A stretch of 64,000 bases of DNA from Hemileia vastatrix (GCA_030280995.1 JASXTE010000011.1:23243817-23307816); one strand, 5' to 3'; numbered from the stretch's first letter, positions 35,697 to 47,574 are shown. The notes: generated by a model from the letters alone, not told the origin. A program made the numbers and translations.

Positions 35697-36473
35697 TGTA
35701 ACAAACCTTGGGTTAAAGGTCACAAATGTGAGAAATTCATAAATATTGTTGAAAATCAACGTGAATCTGAAACTGAAACTGAAAAAAGTAAAGAATCAAG
35801 TGATTATGATAGCAATATCTCATATAGTGATGAAAATGAAGTCTGTATGTTGGAAGATTATTTTTCCATCTTTGAAAATCCAATATTAAATATGGACTCA
35901 AATGAATCTTTAATGAATTTTGAGGATGCTGAAATCATTAAGGATATACAAGCTGATAACTTTAGAATGACACCTATCACGGTTCCAGCTATCATTTCTG
36001 GTGAAAATGTTAATATAGTATTGGACACAGGAGCTGCTGGTTCAGTTGTTTCCACTAATACATTACAGAAAATTGATAGTGAATATAAGTTTAAGCTTGA
36101 ACCACTTCAAAATAAAAATTGGAGAGGTTTTGGATCAGTACTACACCCCATTGGTAAATACAAAGCTGCTGTTTTCTTTAAACACCAACATGGTTATGTA
36201 AGGGTAACTTGTGACTTTGTAGTAATGGATAATACTAATTGTAGTAACTGTTTTATCATTGGAAATGATATTCTGACTAAATTTGTTGTAAAATTAGACC
36301 CTGCTAATAACAATTTTACAATTGGCATGAATGGTAAAAGGAAATTTAAAATAAATTCTTTTAACACAGTCTTACACATTGAGTCAGTAACAAATTCCCC
36401 GTCTAAAGGAAGAGAATCCAATGAGATGGAACTTCTGGAAACAGAAATTTCAAAAGCATCATTTGGCACTTAG
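35697..36473 (+). pseudogene. zinc knuckle end and aspartic protease of E1
   Basis: This is the direct in-frame continuation after the TAG at 35694. It has the second half of the zinc knuckle (CNKPWVKGHKC), an acidic linker, then the protease with active-site DTGA at 36024-36035 and the conserved C-terminal IIGNDIL segment (about 36257). It stops at TAG 36471-36473, where E2 has CAG at the aligned position, a single C-to-T change. The protease matures the polyprotein. Confidence 0.85.
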
Positions 36474-39400
36474 ATAAGTGAAACTGAGAGACATAATATT
36501 TTGGAATTAATTAAAGCTTTTCCAATGGCTTTTGCACATGGTACAAATGAACTTGGCCTTGTAAAAGATCTTGAAATGAAGATTAGTTTAACCTGTGATA
36601 TGGATAATATTCCTGCTAGTCTTAAAAAGAAACCATACCCTGCTTCACCAATGAAGAGGAAAGACATAGAGGATAATATTAAGATGTTATTAAAAATGAA
36701 CATTCTTGAGAAGGTTGAAACTACACCAAAATATTGTGTAATATCACCAGTGCTAATTTCTTATGAACAAGATAAAGCAAAGACTGTGTGGTGATTATAG
36801 AGCATTAAATACATTTACAGTAGATGATATTTATCCCTTGCCAAGGATCGCCTCTATACATGCTACCCTTAAAGGTGCTAAATATATAAGTTGCCTAGAT
36901 GGAAATAAAGGGTACCATCAAATTCCTGTTGAAAAGAATTCACAGAACTTTTTGTTGATAACAACACACATGGGAATTTATAAGTATTTCAGAATGCCAT
37001 TTGGACCAAAAAATGCTCCATCAGTATTTCAGAAGTTAATGGATATAACATTCCATAATGAAATGATTGAGGGATGGTTAATGGTATACATTGATGACAT
37101 CATAGTGTTCTCTAAAACTTTTGATGAACACTTAATCCATTTAAGGAAAGTATTTCAGAAAATGGATGAAATAAAAATGACCCTTGCATTGAAAAAATGT
37201 AAATTTGGGTTTGAATCTTTAAAAGTGCTTGGTCATATTGTATCTGGCTTACAAATATGCGTAGACCAAAATAAAGTGGCTGCAATAAAGAATATTGGAA
37301 TTCCTCAAAATGTGAAGGATGTACAATCTTTTCTTGGAATGTGTGGTTATTATAGACAATATATAAAAAACTACCAATCAATTGCTGCACCACTGACCAC
37401 ACTGATAAAAAAATCAGAAGCTTTCATTTGTAATAATGAAAGACAACAAGCTTTTAATAAGTTGAAAGAATGTTTAATGACAGTTCCTATCTTGGGATTA
37501 CCAGATTTCCAATTACCTTTTGTATTATATACAGATGCAAGTTTTATTGGACTAGGTGCTGCTTTACATCAAAAACAACTTATTGAAGGTAAAATTTCAG
37601 AAGTAGTAATCTGCTATATTTCACGTACTCTGAGAAGTGGTGAATTGAAATATGGTGCTACTCAACTTGAATGTTTGGCAGTAGTATGGGCTCTTGAAAA
37701 GCTACATTACTATCTTGAGGACCAAAAATTTGAGTTAATCACTGACTGTAGTGCAGTTAAGTCACTCTTAAACGTGAAAACTCCTAATAGACACATGTTT
37801 AGATGGCAATTAGCTGTACAAGAATACAGAGGACGGATGACTATTACACATAGAGCAGGAACCTTGCACTCTAATGTAGATCTGTTATCTAGAGTACCTC
37901 TGCCTAATAATGATGATAATCCTGCTTATGTTCCTGAGTCAGAGATTATTAACATTTATGGCATTTATATTGTAGATCTTGAGGATGAATTTATGCAATC
38001 AATTCTTGATAATTATAATTCAGATCCTGACTTAAGTAAATTAACTACAATATTAAATGATCCATCTAATGCTTCAATGAATGTTTTAATAAAAACATTA
38101 CTAATTAAGTATAAAGAGGCATTAGAAAAAGGAAAATTTTCCATTGAGGATGGTTTTATATATTACAGGAAAAAATTAAGTAATGTAATTGTAATTCCCC
38201 CTTCAATGAAGGAGTTGATGTTAAGTATATGTCATGATGATATATTAGCAGGTCATTTTGACTACCATAAAACATTAACCAGGGTAAAAAACACAGCTTG
38301 GTGGATTAACATGTCTGAGGATGTTCAGAAATATGTTGAAACATGTGATTCTTGTCAAAAATCTAAAAGATTAACAGGAAAAAGAGCTGGTTTATTACAA
38401 CAAATTGAGCAACCAAAAGCTCCATGGGAAATCATTAACATGGACTTTGTAACAGGTTTGCCAATAGCAGGGCATAAGAGTTATAACTCCTGCTGGGTAA
38501 TTCTAGATAGATTTACAAAGATGTGTAAATTTATTCCTACCCACAAAGAGGTTTCTGCAAAGGACTTAGCTTTTTTATGGTGGACACAAATGTTAAATAC
38601 AGCAGGTTTCTCCAAAGCAATAGTTTCTGACAGAGATCCTAAATTTACTTCTGAGTTCTGGACGTCACTTATGGATGTTTCAGGGTGTCAATTAAAACTT
38701 TCTACAGCACACCATCCACAAACTGATGGGCTAGCAGAAAGAATGATACAAACCTTAGAAGATATGATAAGAAGATACTGTGCTTTTGGTCTTAATTTTA
38801 AAGACAATGACAAATTCATGCATGATTGGGCAACCCTTATCGCAAGTTTAGAATTTGCATATAATAGTACAGTACATTCTGTCACTGGAAAAAAGCCATT
38901 TGAGTTATGGTTGGGTTATGTACCTAATACCCCTGCTAAAACTCTTAATAAGTTACCTAGATTGGATATTCATCCAGGTACTAAATCTTTTCTTCAGATT
39001 CAGGAACTATGCAGAAAACATGCTCAAGAATGTATAAATAAGGCTTTTGAGTATGAAAAGAAAAGATGGGATAAAGCCCATAAAGAACAAATGTTCAAAG
39101 AGGGTGATGAAGTCCTTATTTCAACGCTACATTTCAATTTAAATGGTAATGTTAAATTGAAGGATCCATTCATTGGACCATTTGTAGTTAAAAAGATGGT
39201 TGGTAATAATGCTGTTGAGGTTATTCTATATGCACCGTATGATAGAAAACATCCAGTATTTCCTATTTCTCTTATAAAACCATACCATTCTAATGATACT
39301 GCTCTATTTCCAAGAAGATCAGGAAGGCATAAACAGCAACCTGAAGAAATAGTGGAAAAAGCAGAAATTGAAAAGATACTTAAAAAGAGACACCTTACTA

Positions 39401-39522
39401 AAGAAAAGGGAGTTGAGTATCTATTAAGATTTAAAAATAAATCAAGTGAATATGACCAGTGGATTCCAGAAAATGAAATCTCTGATCTTAAAAATCTCTT
39501 GAAAAAATTTATATCTAAATAA
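36474..39522 (+). pseudogene. RT, RNase H, integrase and chromodomain of E1
   Basis: The gag-protease frame continues to 36780. One extra A in the run at 36778-36781 (E2 has one fewer) shifts the rest, after which 36763-39522 is open for 919 codons. RT palm motif YIDDII is at 37087-37104, RNase H YTDAS near 37527, integrase HHCC at about 38230-38360, and catalytic D (38443), D (38629) and E (38737), the last two spaced D-35-E. A GPFVVKK segment and a chromodomain-like tail follow (about 39340-39522). All catalytic residues are present. Upstream expression is blocked by the frameshift and two stops. Confidence 0.92.
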
Positions 39523-39620
39523 TACTGTTCATTCAGTATATGTATTATAGAAATTAATTTTTTTTTATTTTATTATTTCATTCCTTAAGATTAATTAAAA
39601 TGTCTTAACATTTTTTTATT

Positions 39621-39641
39621 GTTTTTTTTGGGGTGAGGGAG
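39621..39641 (+). promoter_or_regulatory. E1 polypurine tract
   Basis: A T-run followed by GGGGTGAGGGAG lies directly against the TGTCAG start of the 3' LTR. The same tract precedes the 3' LTRs of E2 and Y. It primes plus-strand DNA synthesis in this class of element. Confidence 0.8.
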
Positions 39642-40818
39642 TGTCAGCCTAAATATCCTTAGGACTGAGTATTTCTTATGCTTAAAATAATATAACCTTA
39701 ACTAGATTAAGCTTATATCTTAAAAATAAGGTTAAAATAATAATATATATTATTTTATTATATATATATATAATTATTATTCTATTATATAATTTATAAT
39801 AGTTTAAATAGCTTATCCATGGCCTAATAATACTTATTAAGGTGTTAATGGAGTCATAATATACTTATCTTAAGTGATATGAAGTAATTATTGACATACA
39901 TAAGCTTATATGTATACATAAATCTCATATTCAGTGAAATATGCAGTATATTATGTATATTTAGGTATATAAGTGGGTTTTAGCCCCTTAATAGCCTATA
40001 ACCTTTGTTTTTCTGCTTATTTTAGGTCATATGGACGAAATCAGTGGACTCACAACGCCTACAGAAGCATAGACACCTATATCAGGCGCATACACCCAGT
40101 TTGGACAACTAAAATTACTTCCTTGGATGGTTATTCACGGATTTATGGGTTGGAAGGATGTTTCTGGGTTAATGTGGATGCTTGGGGATGTTATTGGGGG
40201 CTTGGACATTTTATTTGTTTCCTTTATATGCTTTTAGTTTCATTAAATCTCTTTTTGATCATTTATTTTACCTGTTTCTTTATGGTATCCGCTTTTATCT
40301 GGGTTTTCTATTTATGGTATGACTCTGTGTTATTATTAATAGAGATGGAGGGTCCTTACTGGAGGTCTGGGTGTTGAAACTGCTTGAAGTGGACGCCATG
40401 GGGAGGTGATGGGCCCTCACAGTGCTGTAATTGCCAGGGATAGCAGTGACATCATCTGGATTGAAGGTCTGTGCACTCCAGTGGATTTGGGTATAAGTAA
40501 GGGGGGATTTTGACGGTTTATTATCATCATTCAATTAATACACTTCAAACAAACACTACAATACAATTATTAGTATTCAGAAATATATTATAAAGCCCTT
40601 ATAAATTGATCTTATCTTTATAAAAGCTATAACTATATTTTATTCTTCTATTTTCCACCACTAGCACGCATTTAAATCCAAGTATTGTGAGTTTTATTTG
40701 AGTATAACTATTCTATTAGTCTTCCCCTGAGGTTTAATCACTAAATCATTTATTAATAAGTAGTAGGACTATAAAATAACACTATTATATCATACTTATA
40801 TACTAGACTATACTGACA
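39642..40818 (+). repeat. 3' LTR of E1
   Basis: 1177 bp, TGTCAG to CTGACA. Differences from the left LTR include one base at the terminus, two extra bases in the (TA)n run near 39767, and scattered single substitutions. Confidence 0.95.
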
Positions 40819-40823
40819 AAATT

Positions 40824-41063
40824 GGTGTCATTGGTATCAGTGTGAATATTATTGTGAAATCTAGAATGAGTGATAATAACATTAGAAAATAAAAGATATT
40901 TGTGGCTGATATCTTCCCATTTGGAGTCACACCAATTCAGTATTCCAACTTTGGTTGCAAGTTCATGATTTTTTTTCAAATGCTTTATTACAGTGCTTTT
41001 TGAGTCGAAGAGCAAGAAAAGAGTTAAACGAAGGAAGAGTGTCCCATAAGCAAAAATCTTCAT
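40824..41063 (-). pseudogene. 5' half of the split small gene in element B, signal-peptide-like
   Basis: An ATG at 41063 opens 80 codons on minus down to the E1 target site. The first ~20 residues look like a signal peptide: MKIF, then a leucine/phenylalanine-rich core (LFLRLTLFLLF). The rest is polar with two histidine-rich patches. Deleting E1 and one AAATT copy joins it in the same frame to 31963-31621, giving about 195 codons with one TGA. A pyrimidine-poor AAAAG precedes the ATG, and an upstream splice-donor-bearing exon (42069-42384) may be its leader. Confidence 0.55.
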
Positions 41064-41189
41064 CTTTTTGAGCTTTAGTGATATTGTTGAGCAATGAATA
41101 TATGCCTATATAATTGAAATGCCTAGATAATAATCATATAAGAGTTTCAGAATCCTTATCCTCTAAATATGCAATATAAAAATGTGAAA

Positions 41190-41525
41190 TAAGACAAGTG
41201 AAATTTGGAAAAAAGGCTTAACTTCAAAGGTCAAAATCTCAGCAACCACTGAACCTAATTCAAACCTGTTTGTGGTAAATGAAAGATATGGTTTAGTAGA
41301 ATCTTCAGTTAAAGGACATGTGATTTATATAAACCTAACCCTAATTTGTTACATAAAAAAGTGAAATAAACATTTAAATTGGGAAAAAAAAGGCTCAACT
41401 TTAACGGTCAATATCTCAGCAACCACTGAATCAAATTCAAATCTGTTTGTAGGAAATGAAAGGTAGCCTTCAGGAGAACCTTCAGTAAAAAGAACATTAG
41501 ATTTGAATAAACCTAAACCTAATTC
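41190..41525. repeat. 177-bp tandem duplication in element B
   Basis: Two diverged units share GGTCAA(A)ATCTCAGCAACCACTGAA and following sequence, with ATCTCAG at 41236 and 41413. Both lie upstream of the split minus-strand gene and could be in its first intron. Confidence 0.7.
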
Positions 41526-42063
41526 CGAGTCTGATTTTCAAAATTTTACAAAAACTTGAAAAGTGGTAATGAAGATGAGATCAAAAGGAGTTTTATAAGT
41601 TCACTGTTATCCAGATAAGAGTCATACATATATTTAAGTATGAACTTTTCATAAAAGGAATGAGATATCATATAGGCAAGAAAAAAGGAGATGAAACTTA
41701 CCTTGATTGAAAAGTAGGAAAAATAGAGTGAGAAAGATTGATGTTGGAATTGTGGGGAAATTGAATATGGAGTAAGTGAAATGCATAAAGAATGTGCAAT
41801 GTATGTGTTTCAATGAAATAAAGCCAAAAAAAAGTGAAATAAGGGAAAGGGGGGATAATGACCATGCCAAGGAGGGATGAAGAGTAGTGTGATGGAGCTA
41901 AAAAAGAAAGTAAAGAGGGAGAGAAAAAAAAGGTTAATTATACCATTGAAATCCAAAATAACCACTTACAATAAAAATTTAGATAAAAAAATAAAATAAA
42001 CAGAAAAAAACAAAAAAAATTATAATTAGTAATCAAAAAATCAAAAAAAAAGAATAAAATGAC

Positions 42064-42384
42064 TTACCTGGAGAGATGAGATGACAAAATGAATGAAACC
42101 AAATTGTTTGAGGGATGTTGGAGGAGAATAGAAAAAGGATATGAGGGATGAATGAAAAAAAAAATCACTGACAAAATATGCGATTTCAGAAAATATGCAA
42201 TTTCATGATGAGCTGGTGAAAGAAAACCAATGAGCCATCCAAAAAAAAGATTTTCACTGTAAATTCCAAAAAAAAATGAATATGCAACAAACCAAAATAC
42301 CAACCCAAGTGAATGAAGTACACAAAGAGGACATTTGGAGAGTACAAAATGGTATGGGAAAGAAAGGGATGATGTGGCCAACAT
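42064..42384 (-). other. candidate 5' leader exon with splice donor, element B
   Basis: On minus this AT-rich segment ends CTCTCCAG/GTAAGTC at about 42068, a consensus fungal 5' splice site. Element C carries the same segment and donor in the same orientation (47066-47270), and A has a weaker version at 24722. It is probably a noncoding leader of the minus-strand cassette gene. Confidence 0.45.
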
Positions 42385-43082
42385 GTGGTTTTGAAAAAAA
42401 AATCACAAAAAAAGTGCTGATTTGAGGTCAGAACTGACACCCATTTTTGAAATAAGTGACTCTTTTGCAAAATTTAAGTGCTGATTTGTAAGTGCTGATT
42501 TGGTTTGAAATCCGCACTTAAGTTAAGTGCGGATTTGCCAGAACTGACACCCCCTATTATAAGTGATTTGGGTATATTTTAAAAATATTTGGAATTTTTT
42601 TACAATAGCATGGGAAAAAAGAGTTAAGAAATTTTTCATCACCATGACAAAAAAAATTTAGAAAACTACACACCTAGTAAGATATCCCTGATAGGGATAT
42701 TTTAGTAAAGGACATGAGGCCCAAAAACAATGTAAGAAATATAACTGCAAGAAAAAATAAGTTTGAGAAAAATATTTTGCAACCATGAAAAAAACAAAGT
42801 TATAAAAAAAAAATTAAAAAATAAAATGAAAAAAAGAAAAAAAAGAAAAAAGAAGAAAGAAAAAGAGAGAAAAGAAAAATTATGTAAAAAAATTTAAAAT
42901 TTAAAAATTAAAAAATAAGACAAAAAATACATGGTAACCAAAATGATTAAAAAAGTAAAAATAAGAGAAAAATTAGAAATACAGAAAAAATTTAAAAATA
43001 AAAAAAATGTAAGTAAAACAAATAAAATATCTAAAATATCTAAGAAAAATAAAAGAAAAAGATAAGAAAAAGAAAAGAAAAG

Positions 43083-43520
43083 AAAAACAAAAGAAAAAGA
43101 AAAGAAAAGAAAAAGAAAAGAAAAAGAAAAGAAAAAGAAAAGAAAAAGAAAAGAAAAAGAAAAGAAAAAGAAAAGAAAAAGAAAAGAAAAAGAAAAGAAA
43201 AAGAAAAGAAAAAGAAAAGAAAATAAAAAAGAAAAAGAAAAGAAAAGAATAAGAAAAGAAAAAGAAAAAGAAAAGAAAAAGAAAGGAAAAAGAAAAGAAA
43301 AAGAAAATAAAAAGAAAAGAAATAGAAAAGAAAAAAAAAGAAAAGAAAAGAAAAGAAAAGAAAAGAAAAGAAAAGAAAAGAAAAGAAAAGAAAAGAAAAG
43401 AAAAGAAAAGAAAAGAAAAGAAAAGAAAAGAAAAGAAAAGAAAAGAAAAGAAAAGAAAAGAAAAGAAAAGAAAAGAAAAGAAAAGAAAAGAAAAGAAAAG
43501 AAAAGAAAAGAAAAGAAAAG
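43083..43520. repeat. (AAAAG)n microsatellite with an 11-bp-period flank
   Basis: 43336-43520 is an uninterrupted AAAAG pentamer run of 37 units. To its left, about 43105-43215 has an 11-bp period (AAAAGAAAAAG) and then imperfect copies. The surrounding 42554-43653 is purine-rich with no gene. Long Phe/Ser/Leu frames on minus are artefacts of the repeat. Confidence 0.95.
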
Positions 43521-44919
43521 ACAAAGAGGAAAAAAAATAAAAGGAAAATATATAAAATGAGATAGAAAAAAATACAAAGGTAAGAAAAATTAAAAAAAAT
43601 TAAAAATAAAGATTAAAAAAAAAGAAAATTGTTTTCATGAAAAAAAAATAATAGGGGGTTTCAGTTCTGGAAAGTCTGCACTTAACTTAATTGTAGATTT
43701 CAAACCAAATCAGCACTTTAATTTTGCAAAAAAGTCACTTATTTCAAAAATATGTGTCAGTTATGACCTTAGATTAACACTTTTTTTCACAAACACATGT
43801 TGGCAACATCATCCTTTTCTTGCCTACCCTGTCCCTGTCACATGAGACCCCCAGACCTTTATCCCCTCATCAATCCTTGCCACACACTCCTCACTGAGTT
43901 TTGAAACATTTTATTGTGACATTTTAACCAGGCATGTTTTTTCCTTCATTTTTTATATTTTTAACCTTATAATCTCTTTTCTTGTAACATACCAGTTTTA
44001 TAATGCCTCCTATAAAATCCAACACTCAAAAGGCAACTCAAAAAAATGCTACATCACAAAGGTATTTCTGTAATGCAAGCCCCTAACCAGAGAAATAAAA
44101 ATTTGGACAGCTAAAAAAGGAATATTATCTCATCATCATCAACTACCACAAAATTAAGTTGAATTTAGATGCATGTTTTGCATGTGAGAAGTCCACCTGA
44201 ATCAGAGTTGCACCTTCATCAAAGGTCAATGGCTTCTTTTTGATGGCAAATGAAGTAAAAAAGAGAAGAAAAGGGAGAATCAACATCAATCCAAAGAAAA
44301 TGAAGGAGATGTTCAAATTTTATCAATCAGAAAATTAAAAGGCCCATTTTTGCTTCCACCTCTACTGGCTTGGGTATTGATAGCAATGATTTGGAGATTG
44401 AAATTACAACTGATTCCAAAAAACTCAATGTCATGTGTCCTTTCTATGAGGAAATAGATAATCTTTTTGGTCCCCAAGTTGATGTCAACCCTTGTTTTAT
44501 ACACAATACTACTAAGGATATACCCTTGGGATCTCAACTATCCAATATTTCTCCAGGAACACCTGTACTTCAAAAACATTACTCCCCTCCAGCTTCTAAC
44601 AGTAGCTCAGATGGAAATGATCCTGACTATCAAGCAGAACAACTATTTTGGATTAGATCTGAGTCCTCAGAGCCTCAAAATTATAATTCCTTTTTAATTT
44701 CTTTTTTTTCTTCAATTCATTGATAAATTTCTCATTCTTTCTTTTATAGTGTCCTCCTACTCAAACTTTAATTTCCAAAAATATTAAAGATTCTGGAAAT
44801 GAAAATCCTTCTTTTGAAACCTCATTAGATGAAATTCTTCAGGGTGGTCTTTTTGGTCTAGAAGGTTTTCAATGGTCCAATGGCAATAAAAGGTAAGGCA
44901 ACTCAAGATTTCAATAATA

Positions 44920-45117
44920 GGGGGTATCAAAGTTAGAAATGTGCAATTATTTAAAAGGTATTACACAGCACAAAAAGAAAGCCACAAGAATGACATTAAT
45001 TCTCAGTAAAAAGATGTTTTGGGGGCACAAGATGGCATACCTTAAAAAATAATCATGGTTGATTTGGTGGAAAAAAGAGGTATTTTGAAATAAAATTTTT
45101 CTAACTTTGATACCCCC
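44920..45117. mobile_element. MITE1, 198 bp, TA-flanked
   Basis: The ends are GGGGGTATCAAAGTTAGAAA and the matching inverted TTTCTAACTTTGATACCCCC, with TA on both sides. It is homologous over its length to 49009-49205. It has no coding capacity and shares the GGGGG/TA design of A-C but not their interior sequence. Confidence 0.9.
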
Positions 45118-45760
45118 TAATAAGGTACATATTTTTTATCTTATAATAAGTTATTACTCAGTTTAAAAGGTAAAAATTTTGATTATTATTATTACGTTTT
45201 AATCCCATAATACCAAATTGTAAATACTAAGAATTGTGATATTAGTAAGATATTTAATTTTGTATATAGTAATTGGTGTAAATCAAGTATGTGATGAAAT
45301 AAAACAGCCAGATTGAGGGGCCTTTTATAGGAAAAAGAGAGAGAAAATATGGAACCACAGGTCTACCTACAAGAGTATCACAAGGGAAAAATCCCACAAT
45401 AGTAATTTCTAATTTAGCATAAGTTCTAGAAAGAATGTTCTCATATACAGTATTTATCTGTATATTTCAGTTTAATTTAAATTATTTGATTTATTTAGTG
45501 TTTTCTGTATGTCTCAATGTAAATAGAATTATTCAATTTTAATATACAGTATTATTATATTCTAGTCTACTTTTCAGCTGTCATGAGGACACTCTAAAGG
45601 AATAAGAAAATGAGGGAACTTTTATAATTATATATTTAATTTATTTTACTTATTAAATATTTAAAGCATTATAAGTAACTCATAAAGTAAATATAATTAA
45701 TAAAGTGAGAGGTAAAGGTGCAATACTGCTCAAGTAAATATTTATAACTATTTACTGGGT
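45118..45760 (+). other. rest of the long intron in element C
   Basis: AT-rich sequence between MITE1 and the next exon. A block near 45300-45470 looks different from its surroundings (ACAGCCAGATTGAGGGGCC, then a purine run), but I could not assign it. Confidence 0.4.
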
Positions 45761-46547
45761 AGGTCTAGTAGCCTGGCTGACAAAATTTCTGAGCCCTCTA
45801 GCTCAAACTCCAAACTAAAGCATTGGAACTCAAAATCTATAAACTTGAACCATCTTCTAAAACCTGGTAATACATCAACCACCTCTTTCTCCTCCCTTGA
45901 GAATTATTTTAAGAAAACAGATATAAGTAAGATTTGGTCACTATATATCTTCTTCAATAACATATTAATTTTTGTTCTATTAAATTTTTTTAGCATAATC
46001 CCCTATTTCAAAAAATTCTTATAAATTTGAGAAGATGAAGTTTGATCATATGCTAATGAAAGATCAATGGGCCTTAGCTTTGAAGGAATTTTTTTTGCTT
46101 CAATCAAATTTTGAAAAGGCTGAATTTGAGGCAGAGGAGATGGAAAGAGCTCACCTTTGCTTGGAGAAAACAAAAGACTGTGAATTTAAAATATAAATGG
46201 CTAGTTGTGAATTAGAAAAACAAGAATGTTTAAAAAAAATCATTAAATAATGTATAAAAAATGGCCAATATTACAAAGACATTAAAAAATTACCTGACTG
46301 TTTTAATTTATCAATTGTATATTTGTTTAATAATTGAGGAATAACTTTAATAGTTACTTTTAATCTTATCTAAAATAGTTATATCATGAGATTCTGATTA
46401 CACCATTTGCCCTACTGGAGTATAAAATATTGCTCTTTTGGAATTTCAGTTGGTAAAATAATACTGAAACCTGTGCAAAAATATTCATCACCAACATAAT
46501 TTTATCACCTCGCCACCAATTTGAATTTATGAATAGAGCTAAGTCAA

Positions 46548-46715
46548 AAAAATTCTATATCTGCTTGGAAAATTTGGGAATAAACTCCCCTGCATTTTAT
46601 TGAGTTAAGGGGTGGGTATCACCAAAAAATTTTCAAGTCATCAATTTTCCATGTCAGATTTGAAAATTTGACAATACCCTCCCCTGCATTTTATTGATGT
46701 AAGGGTTGAAGGTCA
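46548..46715 (+). repeat. paired hairpin motif of the Harbinger cassette, copy in C
   Basis: Two units at about 46584-46616 and 46676-46714 have the same CCCCTGCATTTTATTGA core and G-rich arm as in A and B, in the same orientation. Confidence 0.65.
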
Positions 46716-46749
46716 CCAATGATAAATATCATTACATAAATCAATAAAT

Positions 46750-47290
46750 AAGAAAATAAGATAATTCAAGTTTACTAGTTTTAAAGTAATGACAACTCCT
46801 CAAGCCATAAAAGAAAAGGGAAAGGGGGAAAGGTGGTAATGAGAATACCAAGGAGAGGGGAAGGGAAGGATAATGACCAGGCCAAGGAGGAATAAAGAGG
46901 AGAGTAAAAAAAGACAAAAGAGAGAGAGAAAGAACAAAAAAAGAGTTAATTTAACCTTTAAAACCAGAAAAAGAACCAATTACAAAAAAAAGAAAATAGA
47001 AAACAGAAAAAAAACAAAAAGAATTATAATTAGCAATCAAAAAAATCAAAAAAATGAATAAAATGACTTACCTGGGGAGATGAGATGACAAAATGAATGA
47101 AAGCAAATTTAATGAGGGATTTTTGAGGAGAATAGGAAAAGTCCATAAGGGATGAAGCAAAAAAGAATGACTGAAAAACTATGTGATTGCTGAAAATATG
47201 TGATTTCATGTTGAGGTGGTGAAGAAAAAAAATGAGGCAGGGAAAAAGAGACTTTCACTGAAAATTAAAAATAAAAGTCAATACAGAAAA
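46750..47290 (-). other. cassette leader segment with splice donor, element C
   Basis: Aligned with element B at about 41823-42285, including the donor CCCCAG/GTAAGTC (47066-47076 on minus). The part that in B holds the signal-peptide gene and the 177-bp duplication is deleted here. 46873-47061 is lysine-rich low complexity, not a gene. Confidence 0.45.
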
Positions 47291-47574
47291 GTAAAATTAA
47301 GAAAGATAGAGAATAATACATGCAACTTGATGATTTAAAGAGTATGAAAAATAATTAAAAGGGCTTTTCTAAGAAAATTTGGAGTATTATTGGCTTAATG
47401 ATTGAGTGTATCCCAGTGGGAAGTAAGATTAATAGTAGATAAAAACAAAATGAAATTCTTAATAATTTAAGAGCAAGTTTCTTAGTCTCAAAATGTGCTA
47501 AGTTGATTAGAAATTTTTTTGCCTATATGCTAGTGGTTTGAAAATTAGAAGTGTTTGATATAATGGGAGGTGTT

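Larger units (their letters stand above)
31969..40818 (+). mobile_element. Ty3/gypsy retrotransposon E1, nearly intact, AAATT duplication
   Basis: The 8850-bp element has ~1.18-kb LTRs, a leader with primer-binding site, one long gag-pol frame, a purine tract, and an exact 5-bp target duplication AAATT (31964-31968 and 40819-40823). Only two stops and one frameshift interrupt about 1950 codons. The LTRs differ by roughly ten substitutions and a TA-repeat length change, suggesting a recent insertion. The chromodomain-like tail places it with chromoviruses. It inserted into a gene inside transposon B. Confidence 0.97.
30180..42553. mobile_element. Harbinger-like DNA transposon B, containing retrotransposon E1
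   Basis: Terminal inverted repeats start GGGGGTGTCAGTTCTGGCAA at the left and are matched by TTGCCAGAACTGACACCCCC at the right; TA flanks each side. Subterminal copies of AAATCCGCACTT recur several times at both ends in both orientations. Without E1 the element is about 3.5 kb. It keeps the transposase N-terminus on plus at the left and a small minus-strand gene at the right. The end structure matches element C, whose right end corresponds to B's left end inverted. Confidence 0.85.
44003..46250 (+). pseudogene. Myb/SANT-like DNA-binding protein of element C
   Basis: The ATG at 44003 starts a first exon with stops at about 44087, 44096 and 44198. It shares the cysteine pair and the MKEMFKFYQ motif with element A. 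After a frame change at about 44335 the ASTSTGLG and CPFYEEIDNLFGPQVDV segment follows (44346-44510). An exon at 44751-44892 is bounded by TTTATAG and AG/GTAAGG. The next starts after GGGTAG near 45763, and a last coiled-coil exon runs from about 45997 to 46250. MITE1 lies in the intron between 44893 and 45763. It is a probable partner of the transposase in end binding. Confidence 0.7.

Noticed and set aside
42894..43577. Long Phe/Ser/Leu-rich minus-strand frames
   Set aside because: They are translations of the (AAAAG)n microsatellite and exist in several frames at once.
46873..47061. Lysine/arginine-rich 62-codon ORF
   Set aside because: Purine-rich low-complexity sequence; the homologous part of element B has no equivalent frame.
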